Assembly (NCBI GenBank): GCA_902800215.1
Contig: CADCDS010000014.1
Location: 1 to 55,599 of the forward strand
Reading direction: 5' to 3'
Origin: an uncultured Bacteroidales bacterium
GTDB taxonomy: Bacteria; Bacteroidota; Bacteroidia; Bacteroidales; Paludibacteraceae
DNA: 55,599 nucleotides
Shown here one piece after another: positions 22,995-31,742 of this stretch (the first letter of the stretch is position 1; the number at the start of each line of letters is the position of its first letter). The notes below the pieces were generated by a model that worked only from the letters and a program-made list of their open reading frames with translations, ran no database searches and was not told the DNA's origin. The translations under genes were made by a program, and so were the position numbers.

Positions 22995-24153
22995 TTGCAT
23001 CTTGTTTTGCGCACCATTCGCTGGGGTTTTTGCCGGTTTCCCGGGCAAAAATACGGGCGAAGACGGTGGGTGAAGAGAAGCCGCAATGTTCCGCGATATC
23101 CTGCATCTTCATCTCCGGTTGTTCGTGCAGCAAACGTTTGGCATCTCTGATGCGATAGTTGGTGACGAACTGGTAGAACGAGCATCCGTACTCGGAGTTG
23201 ATGAGTTGGCTGAGATAGGTGCGGTTAAGCGGCAGCACTTTGCGAAGATCATTGAGTCGGAAGGCCGGGTTGAGGTACGGTTTTTCCTTTTCCATCCACT
23301 CTTCCAGGATCTGCCGATATTCGACATTGGACTCCATGACGGTAGTTTTGGGTTCTTCTTCCTCCACTTCGAGTTCCAAGAACTGCGGATCTTGCCGGAA
23401 GAGGATCTGTTCTGTGCTATAACCGATGATGAGTAGGAGTAGCCACTGCTGGGTAAACGCCACCGAAATCGAACCGACAAAACAGAGCGTAAAGAAGAGC
23501 ACACCGTCGAAGAGACACATGATGATATAGCGCACGATCCATTGTGCATCAATATGATCCAAAGTGGAGTAGTTCTCTTCACACCACACCCGGTAATGAC
23601 GGATATGTTGTGCCAATAAGGTGATCAATACCACCGGATATAGGGCGAGAATGATGCGCAAGTCGATAGAGGTTACTTCATCCACCACAAAGGCGATTAC
23701 CACCGGCAAACCGTGCAAGATGGCTCTGGACAGGTTCAACCATCCGGGACGAAGGGCCTCCGTCGGATATAGCAGCAAGAGCCATAGAAGGAAATTACCT
23801 ACCAGCATCTGCCATCCTTGCAGACTCATAAAACCTGTTCGAGGTTGATCGACAAATGAAGTGACCCGCATCAGAAGTGTGGTTGCAAAAACAGCGTACA
23901 CAAGCAGCACCATCACCCAAATCTTACGGATCTTCATACCTTCCGAATGGCGCATCATCAGCCATGCACCGGCCAGGCACATAGTAGCGATACAGCCGTT
24001 CATAATCTGGGTAATCCCGTTCAGATACAGACTTTCCGGGATATACGTTCCCAACCACGTGCTTAAGCCTACCAGCATAAGCAGAACGAGGCCGAAAATC
24101 ATTTCCCGGCTGTACTCTCTGCGATATTCCCTGCATACATTACGAAAACTCAT
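22981..24153 (-). CDS. Membrane-anchored AraC-family regulator (390 aa)
   Basis: Residues 18-255 contain about seven membrane helices ('MIFGLVLLMLVGLSTWLG', 'WVMVLLVYAVFATTLLM', 'MCLFDGVLFFTLCFVG', 'LLLLIIGY'). An acidic linker follows ('ELEVEEEEPK') and then an AraC-type double HTH (residues about 290-380: 'FRLNDLRKVLPLNRTYLSQ', 'FVTNYRIRDAKRLLHEQP', 'MQDIAEHCGFSSPTVFARI', 'FARETGKNPSEW'). Such one-component membrane regulators are frequent in Bacteroidales. Start ATG 24153 is chosen for its GGAGGG ribosome site 5 nt upstream. It is transcribed divergently from rsfS through the paired promoters at 24183-24261. Ligand and targets are unknown. Confidence 0.88.
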   Translation of the reverse strand: MSFRNVCREYRREYSREMIFGLVLLMLVGLSTWLGTYIPESLYLNGITQIMNGCIATMCLAGAWLMMRHSEGMKIRKIWVMVLLVYAVFATTLLMRVTSFVDQPRTGFMSLQGWQMLVGNFLLWLLLLYPTEALRPGWLNLSRAILHGLPVVIAFVVDEVTSIDLRIILALYPVVLITLLAQHIRHYRVWCEENYSTLDHIDAQWIVRYIIMCLFDGVLFFTLCFVGSISVAFTQQWLLLLIIGYSTEQILFRQDPQFLELEVEEEEPKTTVMESNVEYRQILEEWMEKEKPYLNPAFRLNDLRKVLPLNRTYLSQLINSEYGCSFYQFVTNYRIRDAKRLLHEQPEMKMQDIAEHCGFSSPTVFARIFARETGKNPSEWCAKQDANETI

Positions 24154-24182
24154 TTTTCCCTCCTTTTTCCTCAAAACAAATG

Positions 24183-24214
24183 CAAAGGTACTGCTTTTTT
24201 ACGAGATATGCAAA
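24183..24214 (-). promoter_or_regulatory. Promoter of the AraC-HAD operon
   Basis: Minus strand TTTGC (24210-24214) and TACCTTTG (24183-24190), 19-bp gap. It is back to back with the rsfS promoter, 16 bp apart. Confidence 0.85.
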
Positions 24215-24229
24215 TTTTATGCGCAATTA

Positions 24230-24261
24230 TTTGCATATATGCAAAATTTTTTGTACCTTTG
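24230..24261 (+). promoter_or_regulatory. Promoter of the rsfS-ftsH operon
   Basis: TTTGC (24230-24234) and TACCTTTG (24254-24261), 19-bp gap; leader about 30 nt to ATG 24297. Confidence 0.88.
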
Positions 24262-24296
24262 CGCCCGATTTTGTATTTTGGATAAATAGGTTTTAT

Positions 24297-24662
24297 ATGA
24301 AAGAGATAACAACAAAGAAACTTTTAGACACGATTATCGAAGGGATTCGGAATCGTAAGGGGCAGCGAATTGTGACGATTGACTTGCGCAAGATCAAAGA
24401 AGCTCCGGTGGAGATGATGGTGATCTGTGAAGGTCAAAGTAACACGCAGGTAGCTGCGATTGCAGACGAGGTGGATGATTTTGTACGTACGACGACGCAT
24501 GTGCATCCGTTGAGTGTAGCAGGTGTAGAGAATGCCGAGTGGGTAGCGATGGATTACGGCACGATCTTTGTGCACATCATGCAACGTGAGCCGCGTGCGT
24601 TCTATGATATAGAGCACTTGTGGGCGGATGGGAAGGTTACAGAACTTCCGGAAGTTCTGTAA
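24297..24662 (+). CDS. rsfS: Ribosome silencing factor RsfS (121 aa)
   Basis: Binds ribosomal protein uL14 and blocks subunit joining under nutrient limitation. Family features: 'ITTKKLLDTIIEGIRNRKG', 'VTIDLRKIKEAPVEMMVIC', 'GVENAEWVAMDYGTIFVHI', 'FYDIEHLWADG'. Start ATG 24297 follows the promoter. The last eight codons and the stop ('VTELPEVL') are encoded by a 28-bp perfect palindrome. It is the first gene of an operon with ftsH, as in many Bacteroidetes. Confidence 0.93.
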   Translation: MKEITTKKLLDTIIEGIRNRKGQRIVTIDLRKIKEAPVEMMVICEGQSNTQVAAIADEVDDFVRTTTHVHPLSVAGVENAEWVAMDYGTIFVHIMQREPRAFYDIEHLWADGKVTELPEVL

Positions 24663-24663
24663 C
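24636..24663. other. 28-bp perfect palindrome at the end of rsfS
   Basis: Two 14-bp arms (GTTACAGAACTTCC / GGAAGTTCTGTAAC) with no loop. It lies over the last codons and the stop of rsfS. It could be a partial terminator tuning rsfS:ftsH ratios, or an inserted palindromic element. Confidence 0.85.
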
Positions 24664-24720
24664 GTTAAATGGTTAAAGAGTTAAAATGGTTTTGATTGCA
24701 TCAAAACGTTAAATAGTTAC
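24664..24720 (+). repeat. GTTAAA repeat plus hairpin before ftsH
   Basis: GTTAAATG / GTTAAAGA / GTTAAAAT units, then GTTTTGAT-TGC-ATCAAAAC (perfect 8-bp stem), then another GTTAAATA unit ending at the ftsH start. Confidence 0.8.
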
Positions 24721-24722
24721 AC

Positions 24723-26810
24723 ATGGCAAATAATAATTCAAACCGGCGGATGCAACCGCCGATGCAATCCGGACAGCCTCAACGGCCTCAACGGAGGTGG
24801 CTAAAGATGCTCTTCTACACCGCGTTGTTTGCGTTGATCGGTTTTTATATGTTCGGCGACAAAGAAGCCGGAGCAAGTAGGGAAATTCCTTATACGCAGA
24901 TGCAGCGTCTGATCGTAAACGGAACGATTGAGCAGTTGGAGGTTTCCGACGAGTTGATAGCCAAGGCGTTACCGATAGACAGTGCACGGAAGATCACCTT
25001 CCGGGACTTGTCGGAAGAAGAGCGTGCGAAGAGTTTTTACAAATCGCAGGTGCCATCGTTGGAAGAGTTTTCCAAGTTCATGGACGGCGTGAATGCGGAC
25101 CGGAAAGTGCATTTCCAGGCACCGATCGAAGTGAAGTACACCAAGAGTCATGATTATTGGTATCTGATCTTAGTGAATATATTGCCGTTTGTGCTGATGA
25201 TCCTGTTCTTCGTTTATCTGAGCAGAGGTGTCAGCGGTGCCGCCGGAGGTATATTTGGTGTGGGCAAGGCGCAGGCGCAGATGTTCGACAAGAACAAGAA
25301 GGATAAGGTGACGTTCAAAGACGTAGCGGGTCTGTACGGTGCGAAGCAGGAAGTGCAGGAGATCGTGGAGTTTTTGAAGAACCCCAAGAAATACACGGAG
25401 ATCGGAGCAAAGATTCCGAAAGGAGCGCTGTTGGTAGGTCCTCCGGGAACTGGTAAGACCTTGTTAGCCAAAGCGGTAGCCGGAGAAGCGGATGTACCGT
25501 TCTTCAGCATGTCGGGTTCTGACTTCGTGGAGATGTTCGTAGGTGTAGGTGCGAGCCGTGTACGTGACCTCTTCCGTCAGGCGAAAGAGAAAGCACCGGC
25601 GATCATTTTTATTGATGAGATCGATGCGATCGGTAGAGCCCGTGGCAAGAGCGTGATGACCGGTGGTAACGATGAGCGGGAGAGTACGTTGAACCAGTTA
25701 CTGACGGAGATGGACGGTTTCGGCACCAACTCGGGTGTGATCATCTTAGCGGCGACAAACCGTGCCGACGTACTGGATTCGGCTTTGATGCGTGCCGGTC
25801 GTTTTGACCGTCAGATCCATGTGGAGTTACCGGACCTGCAGGAGCGTAAGGAAGTGTTCCAGGTGCATCTGCGTCCGTTGAAACTGGACGAGACGGTGGA
25901 TCTGGATTTCCTGAGCAAGCAGACACCGGGCTTCTCCGGTGCCGACATCGCCAATGTATGTAACGAGGCGGCGTTGATAGCGGCACGTGGTGGCCGCAAG
26001 AAAGTGGGCAAACAGGACTTCATGGATGCCGTGGATCGTATCGTGGGTGGTCTGGAGCGCAAGAACAAGATCATGACGGAGGATGAGAAGAAGTCGATTG
26101 CATACCATGAGGCGGGTCATGCGACGATCAGTTGGATGTTACGCTGGGCGAATCCGTTAGTGAAAGTGACAATCGTGCCGCGTGGCGCTGCGTTAGGGGC
26201 AGCATGGTACTTACCGGAAGAGCGGCAGTTAACCAATATCGACCATATCAACGATGAGTTATGTTCGTTGTTGGGCGGTAGAGCTGCGGAGCAGCTGTTC
26301 TTAGAGCAGACTTCGACGGGTGCGTTGAACGATCTGGAGCGTGCGACGAAGCAGGCCTATGCGATGGTTGCGTTCTACGGTATGAGTGATAAGTTGAAAG
26401 ATGTCAGCTTCTACGATTCGACCGGCCGATATGATTACGGATTTACCAAGCCGTATTCGGACAAGACGGCGGAGTTGATTGACCAGGAGACGCAGAAGAT
26501 CATCGCCGAGCAGATGAAACGGGCGAAAGCGATTCTGGCCGAGCATGCAGAAGGTCATCACCAGATTGCCCAACTGCTGATTGAGCGGGAGGTGATCACG
26601 AGTGAAGACGTGGAGCGTATCTTAGGACCGCGGCCGTGGAAGAGCCGGGGAGACCAGTTGCTGGAAGCCAATGCGGCGATAGCCGAGGCGGAGAAACCGA
26701 AGCGCAAACGGGCACCAAGGAAGTCGAAAGAAGAGTCGAAAGTAGAAAGTAGAAAGACAAAAGTAGAAAGTAAAAAGAACGAAGATAATAATGAAGAAAC
26801 TATTGCTTAA
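24723..26810 (+). CDS. ftsH: ATP-dependent zinc metalloprotease FtsH (695 aa)
   Basis: Membrane-anchored AAA+ protease that degrades misfolded membrane proteins and short-lived regulators. Two membrane helices (residues about 27-45 and 148-167) flank a periplasmic domain. Walker A 'GPPGTGKT' at 239-246, Walker B '[11 protein letters not shown]' near 295-305, the second region of homology '[20 protein letters not shown]', and zinc site 'HEAGH' at 462-466 with a downstream Asp in 'LNDLERATK' are intact. The tail after residue 670 is Lys/Glu-rich low complexity encoded by a GTAGAAA repeat. The 3' end overlaps the M16 protease gene by 20 bp. Confidence 0.97.
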   Translation: MANNNSNRRMQPPMQSGQPQRPQRRWLKMLFYTALFALIGFYMFGDKEAGASREIPYTQMQRLIVNGTIEQLEVSDELIAKALPIDSARKITFRDLSEEERAKSFYKSQVPSLEEFSKFMDGVNADRKVHFQAPIEVKYTKSHDYWYLILVNILPFVLMILFFVYLSRGVSGAAGGIFGVGKAQAQMFDKNKKDKVTFKDVAGLYGAKQEVQEIVEFLKNPKKYTEIGAKIPKGALLVGPPGTGKTLLAKAVAGEADVPFFSMSGSDFVEMFVGVGASRVRDLFRQAKEKAPAIIFIDEIDAIGRARGKSVMTGGNDERESTLNQLLTEMDGFGTNSGVIILAATNRADVLDSALMRAGRFDRQIHVELPDLQERKEVFQVHLRPLKLDETVDLDFLSKQTPGFSGADIANVCNEAALIAARGGRKKVGKQDFMDAVDRIVGGLERKNKIMTEDEKKSIAYHEAGHATISWMLRWANPLVKVTIVPRGAALGAAWYLPEERQLTNIDHINDELCSLLGGRAAEQLFLEQTSTGALNDLERATKQAYAMVAFYGMSDKLKDVSFYDSTGRYDYGFTKPYSDKTAELIDQETQKIIAEQMKRAKAILAEHAEGHHQIAQLLIEREVITSEDVERILGPRPWKSRGDQLLEANAAIAEAEKPKRKRAPRKSKEESKVESRKTKVESKKNEDNNEETIA
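26735..26787 (+). repeat. AGTAGAAAG tandem repeat in the ftsH tail
   Basis: AGAGTCGAAAGTAGAAAGTA followed by GAAAGACAAAAGTAGAAAGT and one more unit. It encodes the '[15 protein letters not shown]' tail of FtsH and ends just before the M16 start. Confidence 0.8.
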
Positions 26811-29595
26811 CATCGCTTTGCTATGCGCAGCGATGACGATCACGGCGCAGGAGACGCCGGAACAATTACCGATGGACCCGGAGGTTCGTTTCGGTAAATT
26901 AGACAACGGATTGACGTATTACATTCGTCATAACGAGCAACCGAAGCAGCGTTGTGAGTTCCACATCGCCCAGCGGGTAGGTGCGATCCTGGAAGAGGAT
27001 CATCAAAACGGTCTGGCGCATTTTCTGGAGCACATGGCGTTCAACGGAACCGAGCATTTTGAAGGCAAGGGGATTATTAATTATTTCGAATCGATCGGTG
27101 TGAATTTCGGTGGTAACATCAATGCCTACACTTCGATTGACGAGACGGTATATCGTCTGAGTGACGTACCGACGTACCGGGAAGGCATCATCGACAGTGC
27201 GCTGTTAGTGATGCACGACTGGAGTTGCGGTTTGTCGCTGTTGGACGAAGAGATCGATGCGGAACGCGGTGTGATTCTGGAAGAATGGCGCACGGGCCGT
27301 ACGGCACAACGCCGCATGTGGAAGGAAATGCAGGCGAAGATGTATCCGGGTTCGCAGTACGCCAAGCGTGACGTGATCGGTGACACGGCCGTGATCAATA
27401 ACTTCGCATACCAGGCGCTGCGTGACTACTACCATAAATGGTACGGACCGGATAACCAGGCGATCATCGTGGTAGGTGACATCGACGTGGATGCTATTGA
27501 AGCGAAGATCAAGGCGCTATGGGCCAATGTGCCGCGTCGCAGCAATTTCGGCGAACGGCCGATCTACACGGTGAATCATAACGATGCACCGCTGATTGCG
27601 ATCGTGACCGATCCGGAGGCACAGGGTACCCGTGTGACCTTGGAGTATAAGTTTGACCAACTGCCGGAGCCGCTACAGAACACCGTACCGGATTACACGC
27701 TGAAACTGGTGCGTTCGTTAGTATGCGATATGTTAGATAATCGTTTCTCGGAGTTAGCTTTGGATCCGAATGCATCGTTCATCGGTGCCGGCTGTTTCTA
27801 CGGCGAGGCAGTGAAGAAGATGGATGCTTTCTATGCTATCACCATTCCGAAGGAAGGCCGTGAGACCGAGGCGTACAACGACCTGCTGTTCCAATTGGAG
27901 AAGATGCACCGCTACGGCTTCACCAACGCCGAGTTGGAGCGTGTGAAGGCAGAGAAGTTAAGCAGCATCGAGAAGTATTACAACGAGCGTAACACACGTA
28001 AGAACATCACGCTGGCGCAGGAATGCATCCGTCATTTTGAAGACGGAGAGTCGATGCCGGGTGCGCAATGGGAGTTCGATTATATCAATGCCGTACTGCC
28101 ATTACTGCCGTTAGAGTCCGTGAACGAAGTAGCCAAAGCGCTGATTCACCCCAACCCGACGGTTGCGATCACAGCACCGGAGAAAGAGGGCGTGAACATC
28201 CCGTCGGACGAGCAGATCATCGCCTCGTTAAGCGGTATGCAAGAGTTAGCTATCGAAGCTCCGGCAGAAGAAGTGCTGGATACGGAGCTGGTGAAGAAAG
28301 CACCGCGGAAGGGCAAGATCAAATCGTCTAAGTACAACGAAGATATTGACGTGACGGAATGGACACTGAGCAACGGCATCAAAGTGGTCTTCCACCCGAC
28401 GGAGTTCAAAGCGGATGAGATCCTGATGCGTGGTTTCTCGAAGGGCGGTTACAGTCAGGTGAAGACAGCTGATCTGCCGTCGGCATACCTGGCTACAACG
28501 ATTGTGGAGATGTCCGGTTTAGGCCGTTTCAACGCCACGCAATTAGAAAAAGCGCTGACAGGAAAGAACGTGTCCATCACTCCGGAGATCAATGAGAACA
28601 CGGAGGTTATCCAGGGTTCTTCATCTGTGAAGGACCTGGAGACGATGTTACAGCTGAACTATCTGTATTTCACCGCACCGCGTCGGGATGAGCAGGCCTA
28701 TGCGACCGTGCTTTCGCTGATGCGTACACAGTTGCAGAACCGCGACAAGAACCCGAAGGTAGCATTCTCGGATTCGATTCAGATGATGAGTTCGAACCAT
28801 TCGGACCGTACGATCCTGATGACGCTGGATATGCTGGAGAAAGTGAACCTGGACAAGGCGCTGATGACGTACAAAGCCCGTTTCGCCAATCCGGCAGATT
28901 TCACCTTTGTCTTTGTAGGCAACATCGACCCAAAGGATCCGAAGGTGCAGGCGCTGGTTTGCCAATGGTTAGGCGGACTAAAGACGCAAAAGAACTGTCA
29001 TGAAGGTGTGATTGACCACCATGTGACAGTGGCACCGGGTATTCAGAAGAACTATTTCTCCCGTCCGATGGAGACCACGACAGCGTCCAACCGCATCCAA
29101 TACACATCATACGACATGCCGTACACGATGGCTAATGAACTGAACATGGAGATGATCGGCCGTATCCTCAGTACCCGTTATCTGGAGTCGATCCGTGAAC
29201 GCGAAGGCGGTTCGTACGGCGTGGGTACCTACGGTTATATGTCCCCGCTTCCGACACCGCGTGCAGGTCTTATTATGCAGTTCGACACCGATCCGAAGAA
29301 GCAGGCACGCCTGATGGAGATCATCCATGAGGAGATACAGACGATCGTAGAGAACGGACCGCTGGCAAGCGATCTGCAGAAAGAGAAGGAGTCGATGCTG
29401 AAGGATTTCCAGGAAGATCTGGAGAAGAACACTTTCTGGCGCGGCACGATCTACTTGTATTACATGTACGGAACGAACGAGGTGCGTGATTATAAGGCAG
29501 CTGTGGAGGCGATCACTGCTGAAACGGTTCAGGCTACCCTGAAAGAGTTGCTCAAAGCCGGTAATATGTACGAAGTAGTGATGTTCCCGGAATAA
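26791..29595 (+). CDS. M16 family zinc peptidase, exported (934 aa)
   Basis: Signal peptide '[19 protein letters not shown]' (residues 2-20). Two-lobed insulinase/PqqL-type peptidase: the inverted zinc site 'HFLEHMAF' at 77-84 with the distal Glu in 'EIDAERGVILEEWRTGR', a second M16 unit near 500-700, and the C-terminal 'LESIREREGGSYGVGTYG' with the Arg-Glu/Tyr pair that binds substrate. It acts in the periplasm on peptides or short proteins. Start 26791 overlaps ftsH. surE follows after 27 bp containing a GGCGAAAGG repeat. Confidence 0.93.
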   Translation: MKKLLLNIALLCAAMTITAQETPEQLPMDPEVRFGKLDNGLTYYIRHNEQPKQRCEFHIAQRVGAILEEDHQNGLAHFLEHMAFNGTEHFEGKGIINYFESIGVNFGGNINAYTSIDETVYRLSDVPTYREGIIDSALLVMHDWSCGLSLLDEEIDAERGVILEEWRTGRTAQRRMWKEMQAKMYPGSQYAKRDVIGDTAVINNFAYQALRDYYHKWYGPDNQAIIVVGDIDVDAIEAKIKALWANVPRRSNFGERPIYTVNHNDAPLIAIVTDPEAQGTRVTLEYKFDQLPEPLQNTVPDYTLKLVRSLVCDMLDNRFSELALDPNASFIGAGCFYGEAVKKMDAFYAITIPKEGRETEAYNDLLFQLEKMHRYGFTNAELERVKAEKLSSIEKYYNERNTRKNITLAQECIRHFEDGESMPGAQWEFDYINAVLPLLPLESVNEVAKALIHPNPTVAITAPEKEGVNIPSDEQIIASLSGMQELAIEAPAEEVLDTELVKKAPRKGKIKSSKYNEDIDVTEWTLSNGIKVVFHPTEFKADEILMRGFSKGGYSQVKTADLPSAYLATTIVEMSGLGRFNATQLEKALTGKNVSITPEINENTEVIQGSSSVKDLETMLQLNYLYFTAPRRDEQAYATVLSLMRTQLQNRDKNPKVAFSDSIQMMSSNHSDRTILMTLDMLEKVNLDKALMTYKARFANPADFTFVFVGNIDPKDPKVQALVCQWLGGLKTQKNCHEGVIDHHVTVAPGIQKNYFSRPMETTTASNRIQYTSYDMPYTMANELNMEMIGRILSTRYLESIREREGGSYGVGTYGYMSPLPTPRAGLIMQFDTDPKKQARLMEIIHEEIQTIVENGPLASDLQKEKESMLKDFQEDLEKNTFWRGTIYLYYMYGTNEVRDYKAAVEAITAETVQATLKELLKAGNMYEVVMFPE

Positions 29596-29622
29596 TGGCG
29601 GACGGCGAAAGGTTATAGACGG
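29593..29622 (+). repeat. GGCGAAAGG-type repeat (R3) before surE
   Basis: TAATGGCGGACGGCGAAAGG and TTATAGACGG fill the gap. The same unit is seen at 31713-31742, 37242-37264, 39549-39590, 40080-40106 and 53266-53286. Confidence 0.7.
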
Positions 29623-30366
29623 ATGAATATAGTTGTAGTAAACGACGACGGGTGGGGAACAGCCGGTATCCGGTTGTTGGCCAAGGAGATGACCAAGTTA
29701 GGTCATGTCACGGTTATTGCGCCGGATGGTGCACGCAGCGGATACGGTGCGTGTATCAGTGTGGCGAACCCCATGTACCTGCGCCGGATAGAAGAACACG
29801 ACCTGAACGGAGCGGAGGTATATGTGACCAATGGTACTCCGGCCGATTGCGTGAAGATAGCACGGGAACATCTGTTTGCTGACCGGCAGATCGATTTGTT
29901 GGTGTCAGGTATCAACCACGGCAGTAACGCTGCTGTCAACGCGATGTATTCGGGTACGATCGGTGCGTGTCTGGTGGCCGCTGAGAAGGGTATTCCTGCT
30001 ATCGGATGGTCGATCAACAGTCACGAGATGGATGTGGACCTGCATTGGCTGCAACCGTTCTTGGCGGAAGTGACGCAGCATCTGCTGGAAGAAGGCATCG
30101 CACCGCGTACGTGCTTTAACATCAACGCACCGACGGGTGAGATCGAAGGTATGCGGTGGACACGGCAGTGTATCGGCCATTGGGCCAATGAGTTGGCGCC
30201 GATCGGTGAGACTTTACCGAAAGGCGTGATCAACGGATGGAAGTTAGCCGGAGATTTTGTGAATGATGAACCATCTTCGACGGACACGGATATATGGGCG
30301 ATGGAGCACCAGTTGCTGTCCATCACACCGCTGACGATTGACTGGACGCATTATGGATCGCTTTGA
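29623..30366 (+). CDS. surE: 5'/3'-nucleotidase SurE (247 aa)
   Basis: Metal-dependent nucleoside-monophosphate phosphatase. The N-terminal 'MNIVVVNDDGWGTAGIRLL' contains the Asp-Asp metal ligands (residues 8-9). 'GARSGYGACISVANP' gives the Ser loop, 'TNGTPADCVKIA' and 'LVSGINHGSNAAVNAMYSGT' complete the site. Length is normal. The stop lies inside the next gene (14-bp overlap). Confidence 0.95.
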   Translation: MNIVVVNDDGWGTAGIRLLAKEMTKLGHVTVIAPDGARSGYGACISVANPMYLRRIEEHDLNGAEVYVTNGTPADCVKIAREHLFADRQIDLLVSGINHGSNAAVNAMYSGTIGACLVAAEKGIPAIGWSINSHEMDVDLHWLQPFLAEVTQHLLEEGIAPRTCFNINAPTGEIEGMRWTRQCIGHWANELAPIGETLPKGVINGWKLAGDFVNDEPSSTDTDIWAMEHQLLSITPLTIDWTHYGSL

Positions 30367-30631
30367 CCGATACTGGATAGGAATCCTGGCGGGTCTGATC
30401 CTGCCGGCTGCCTTCGCGTTGATCTATATCGACGTGATGAACCTATGGTATCCGTTGCAGACCTTCCAGTTTCAAGCGGGCAGTGTGTTGAGTAAATTGC
30501 TGTTGGTATCCGTTTTTCCGGATCTGGCGCTGATTTTTGTCTTCTATACGACAGACACTTGGCGTCTGAGCAAAGGTGTGCTGATCGGTGCGTTGCCGTA
30601 TATACTGGCGTCACTGGTTATTGCGTTGTGA
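30353..30631 (+). CDS. Small membrane protein after surE (92 aa)
   Basis: Three predicted membrane helices: 'WIGILAGLILPAAFALIYID', 'VLSKLLLVSVFPDLALIFVF' and 'VLIGALPYILASLVIAL'. Start ATG 30353 overlaps the surE stop. The 3' end overlaps the convergent lpxB gene by 14 bp. Similar small proteins lie between surE and lpxB in other Bacteroidetes, and lipid A assembly is a fair guess for context. No named family comes to mind. Confidence 0.7.
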   Translation: MDRFDRYWIGILAGLILPAAFALIYIDVMNLWYPLQTFQFQAGSVLSKLLLVSVFPDLALIFVFYTTDTWRLSKGVLIGALPYILASLVIAL

Positions 30632-31715
30632 TGATTTGTGCCGCAGTGGCAGAAGCCGGGTGAGCACCCAAAAGAGCAGAGAGATGTTCGTAGTTAGCGA
30701 GCATCTCTTTTTGATAGGCCTCATCGTGCAGCAGGCGGTTGAGTTCATCGGCTACCTTATCGACCGTGAACTCATTGGCAATGCACTCTTTGATGATCGC
30801 TTTATCCACGATGATGTTCACCGGGGTAAAGTGCTTGATGGAGAAGAAAAGCGGTTGCATCCACCGTATCCAACCGATCAGACGGGAACAAGCCAAGTGA
30901 TAGACGGCTACTTGGGGACAACCGAGTAAAGCGGTTTCCAGCGTTGCTGTACCGGAGTTAACGATGGCCGCTGAGGCCTGTTGCACGCATGCGTAGGTAT
31001 CGCGTGTGAGCGTAGCGTGCGTGCGAAATAGATAAGGAGTATAAAAGTCCTCATTGATCCCCGGTGCAGCACAGACCACGATCTCATAATCCGGGAAACG
31101 CTGCGCCGCCTGCAACATCTTCGGCAGGCAATGGCGGATCTCGGAAGGACGGGAGCCGGGTAATATAGCTAGGGTCCTAGGAATCCTATGCGTCCTAGGA
31201 ATTCTAGTCATCTGTTCGGCGGTCGGGTGACCGACATAGGTGCAGGAATAGCCGTACCGGGCATAGAAAGCGGGTTCAAAAGGAAATATACCCAACACCT
31301 CATCGCACAGCCGGGCGATGGTATGGATCCGTCTACGTTTCCACGCCCATACTTTCGGCGGGATATAATAGACGATCTTGGTGTCCGGTAAATGGCGCCG
31401 GCAGAACTTCGCCATGCGTAGGTTGAACGAGGGATAGTCAATGAGGATCAGCACGTCGGGTTTCTCTTCCAACAAGGCCTGCCTGGCGATGCGGAAGTTA
31501 TCGATCACCTCCCTCCAATGCGCTAACACGGCTACAAAACCCATGAACGCCATGTTTTCGATATGCTGATGGAGTTCGCACCCGGCGGTTCTCATTCGAT
31601 CTCCACCGAGTCCTGCGAACGAAGCCTTCGGGTCACGCAACCGGATCTGTTGGATCAATTCCGCTGCGTGGATATCTCCCGATGCCTCTCCTGCTATGAG
31701 GAAGTAACGGCTAAT
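30618..31715 (-). CDS. lpxB: Lipid-A-disaccharide synthase LpxB, start codon lost or non-canonical
   Basis: Joins UDP-2,3-diacylglucosamine and lipid X to form the lipid A disaccharide (GT19). Recognisable parts: 'RYFLIAGEASGDIHAAEL' at the N-terminus, 'GGDRMRTAGCELHQHIENM', 'YYIPPKVWAWKRRRI', 'FPFEPAFYARYG', 'LAILPGSRPSEI', 'IVNSGTATLETALLG'. The first in-frame ATG-like codon (TTG 31658) would remove the GEASGD motif. Upstream the frame is open to about 31736 but has no ATG, GTG or TTG; ATT at 31713-31715 is the best candidate. A GGCGAAAGG repeat occupies the expected start site. An in-frame repeat adds 'TRIPRTHRIPRT' at about 31169-31206. Confidence 0.85.
   Translation of the reverse strand: MSRYFLIAGEASGDIHAAELIQQIRLRDPKASFAGLGGDRMRTAGCELHQHIENMAFMGFVAVLAHWREVIDNFRIARQALLEEKPDVLILIDYPSFNLRMAKFCRRHLPDTKIVYYIPPKVWAWKRRRIHTIARLCDEVLGIFPFEPAFYARYGYSCTYVGHPTAEQMTRIPRTHRIPRTLAILPGSRPSEIRHCLPKMLQAAQRFPDYEIVVCAAPGINEDFYTPYLFRTHATLTRDTYACVQQASAAIVNSGTATLETALLGCPQVAVYHLACSRLIGWIRWMQPLFFSIKHFTPVNIIVDKAIIKECIANEFTVDKVADELNRLLHDEAYQKEMLANYEHLSALLGAHPASATAAQIITTQ
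31169..31206 (-). repeat. CCTAGGAAT-type palindromic repeat inside lpxB
   Basis: Units GGTCCTAGGAATCCTATG and CGTCCTAGGAATTCTAG, in frame, encoding 'RIPRTHRIPRT' just before the conserved 'LAILPGSRPSE'. CCTAGG and GAATTC are themselves palindromes. Confidence 0.85.
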
Positions 31716-31742
31716 GGCGAAAGGCGAAGGGTTAATGGTTAA
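31713..31742 (-). repeat. GGCGAAAGG + GTTAATG repeat at the glmM-lpxB junction
   Basis: On the plus strand AATGGCGAAAGGCGAAGGG then TTAATGGTTAATG. It supplies the glmM stop codon and covers the place where the lpxB start should be. Confidence 0.8.
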
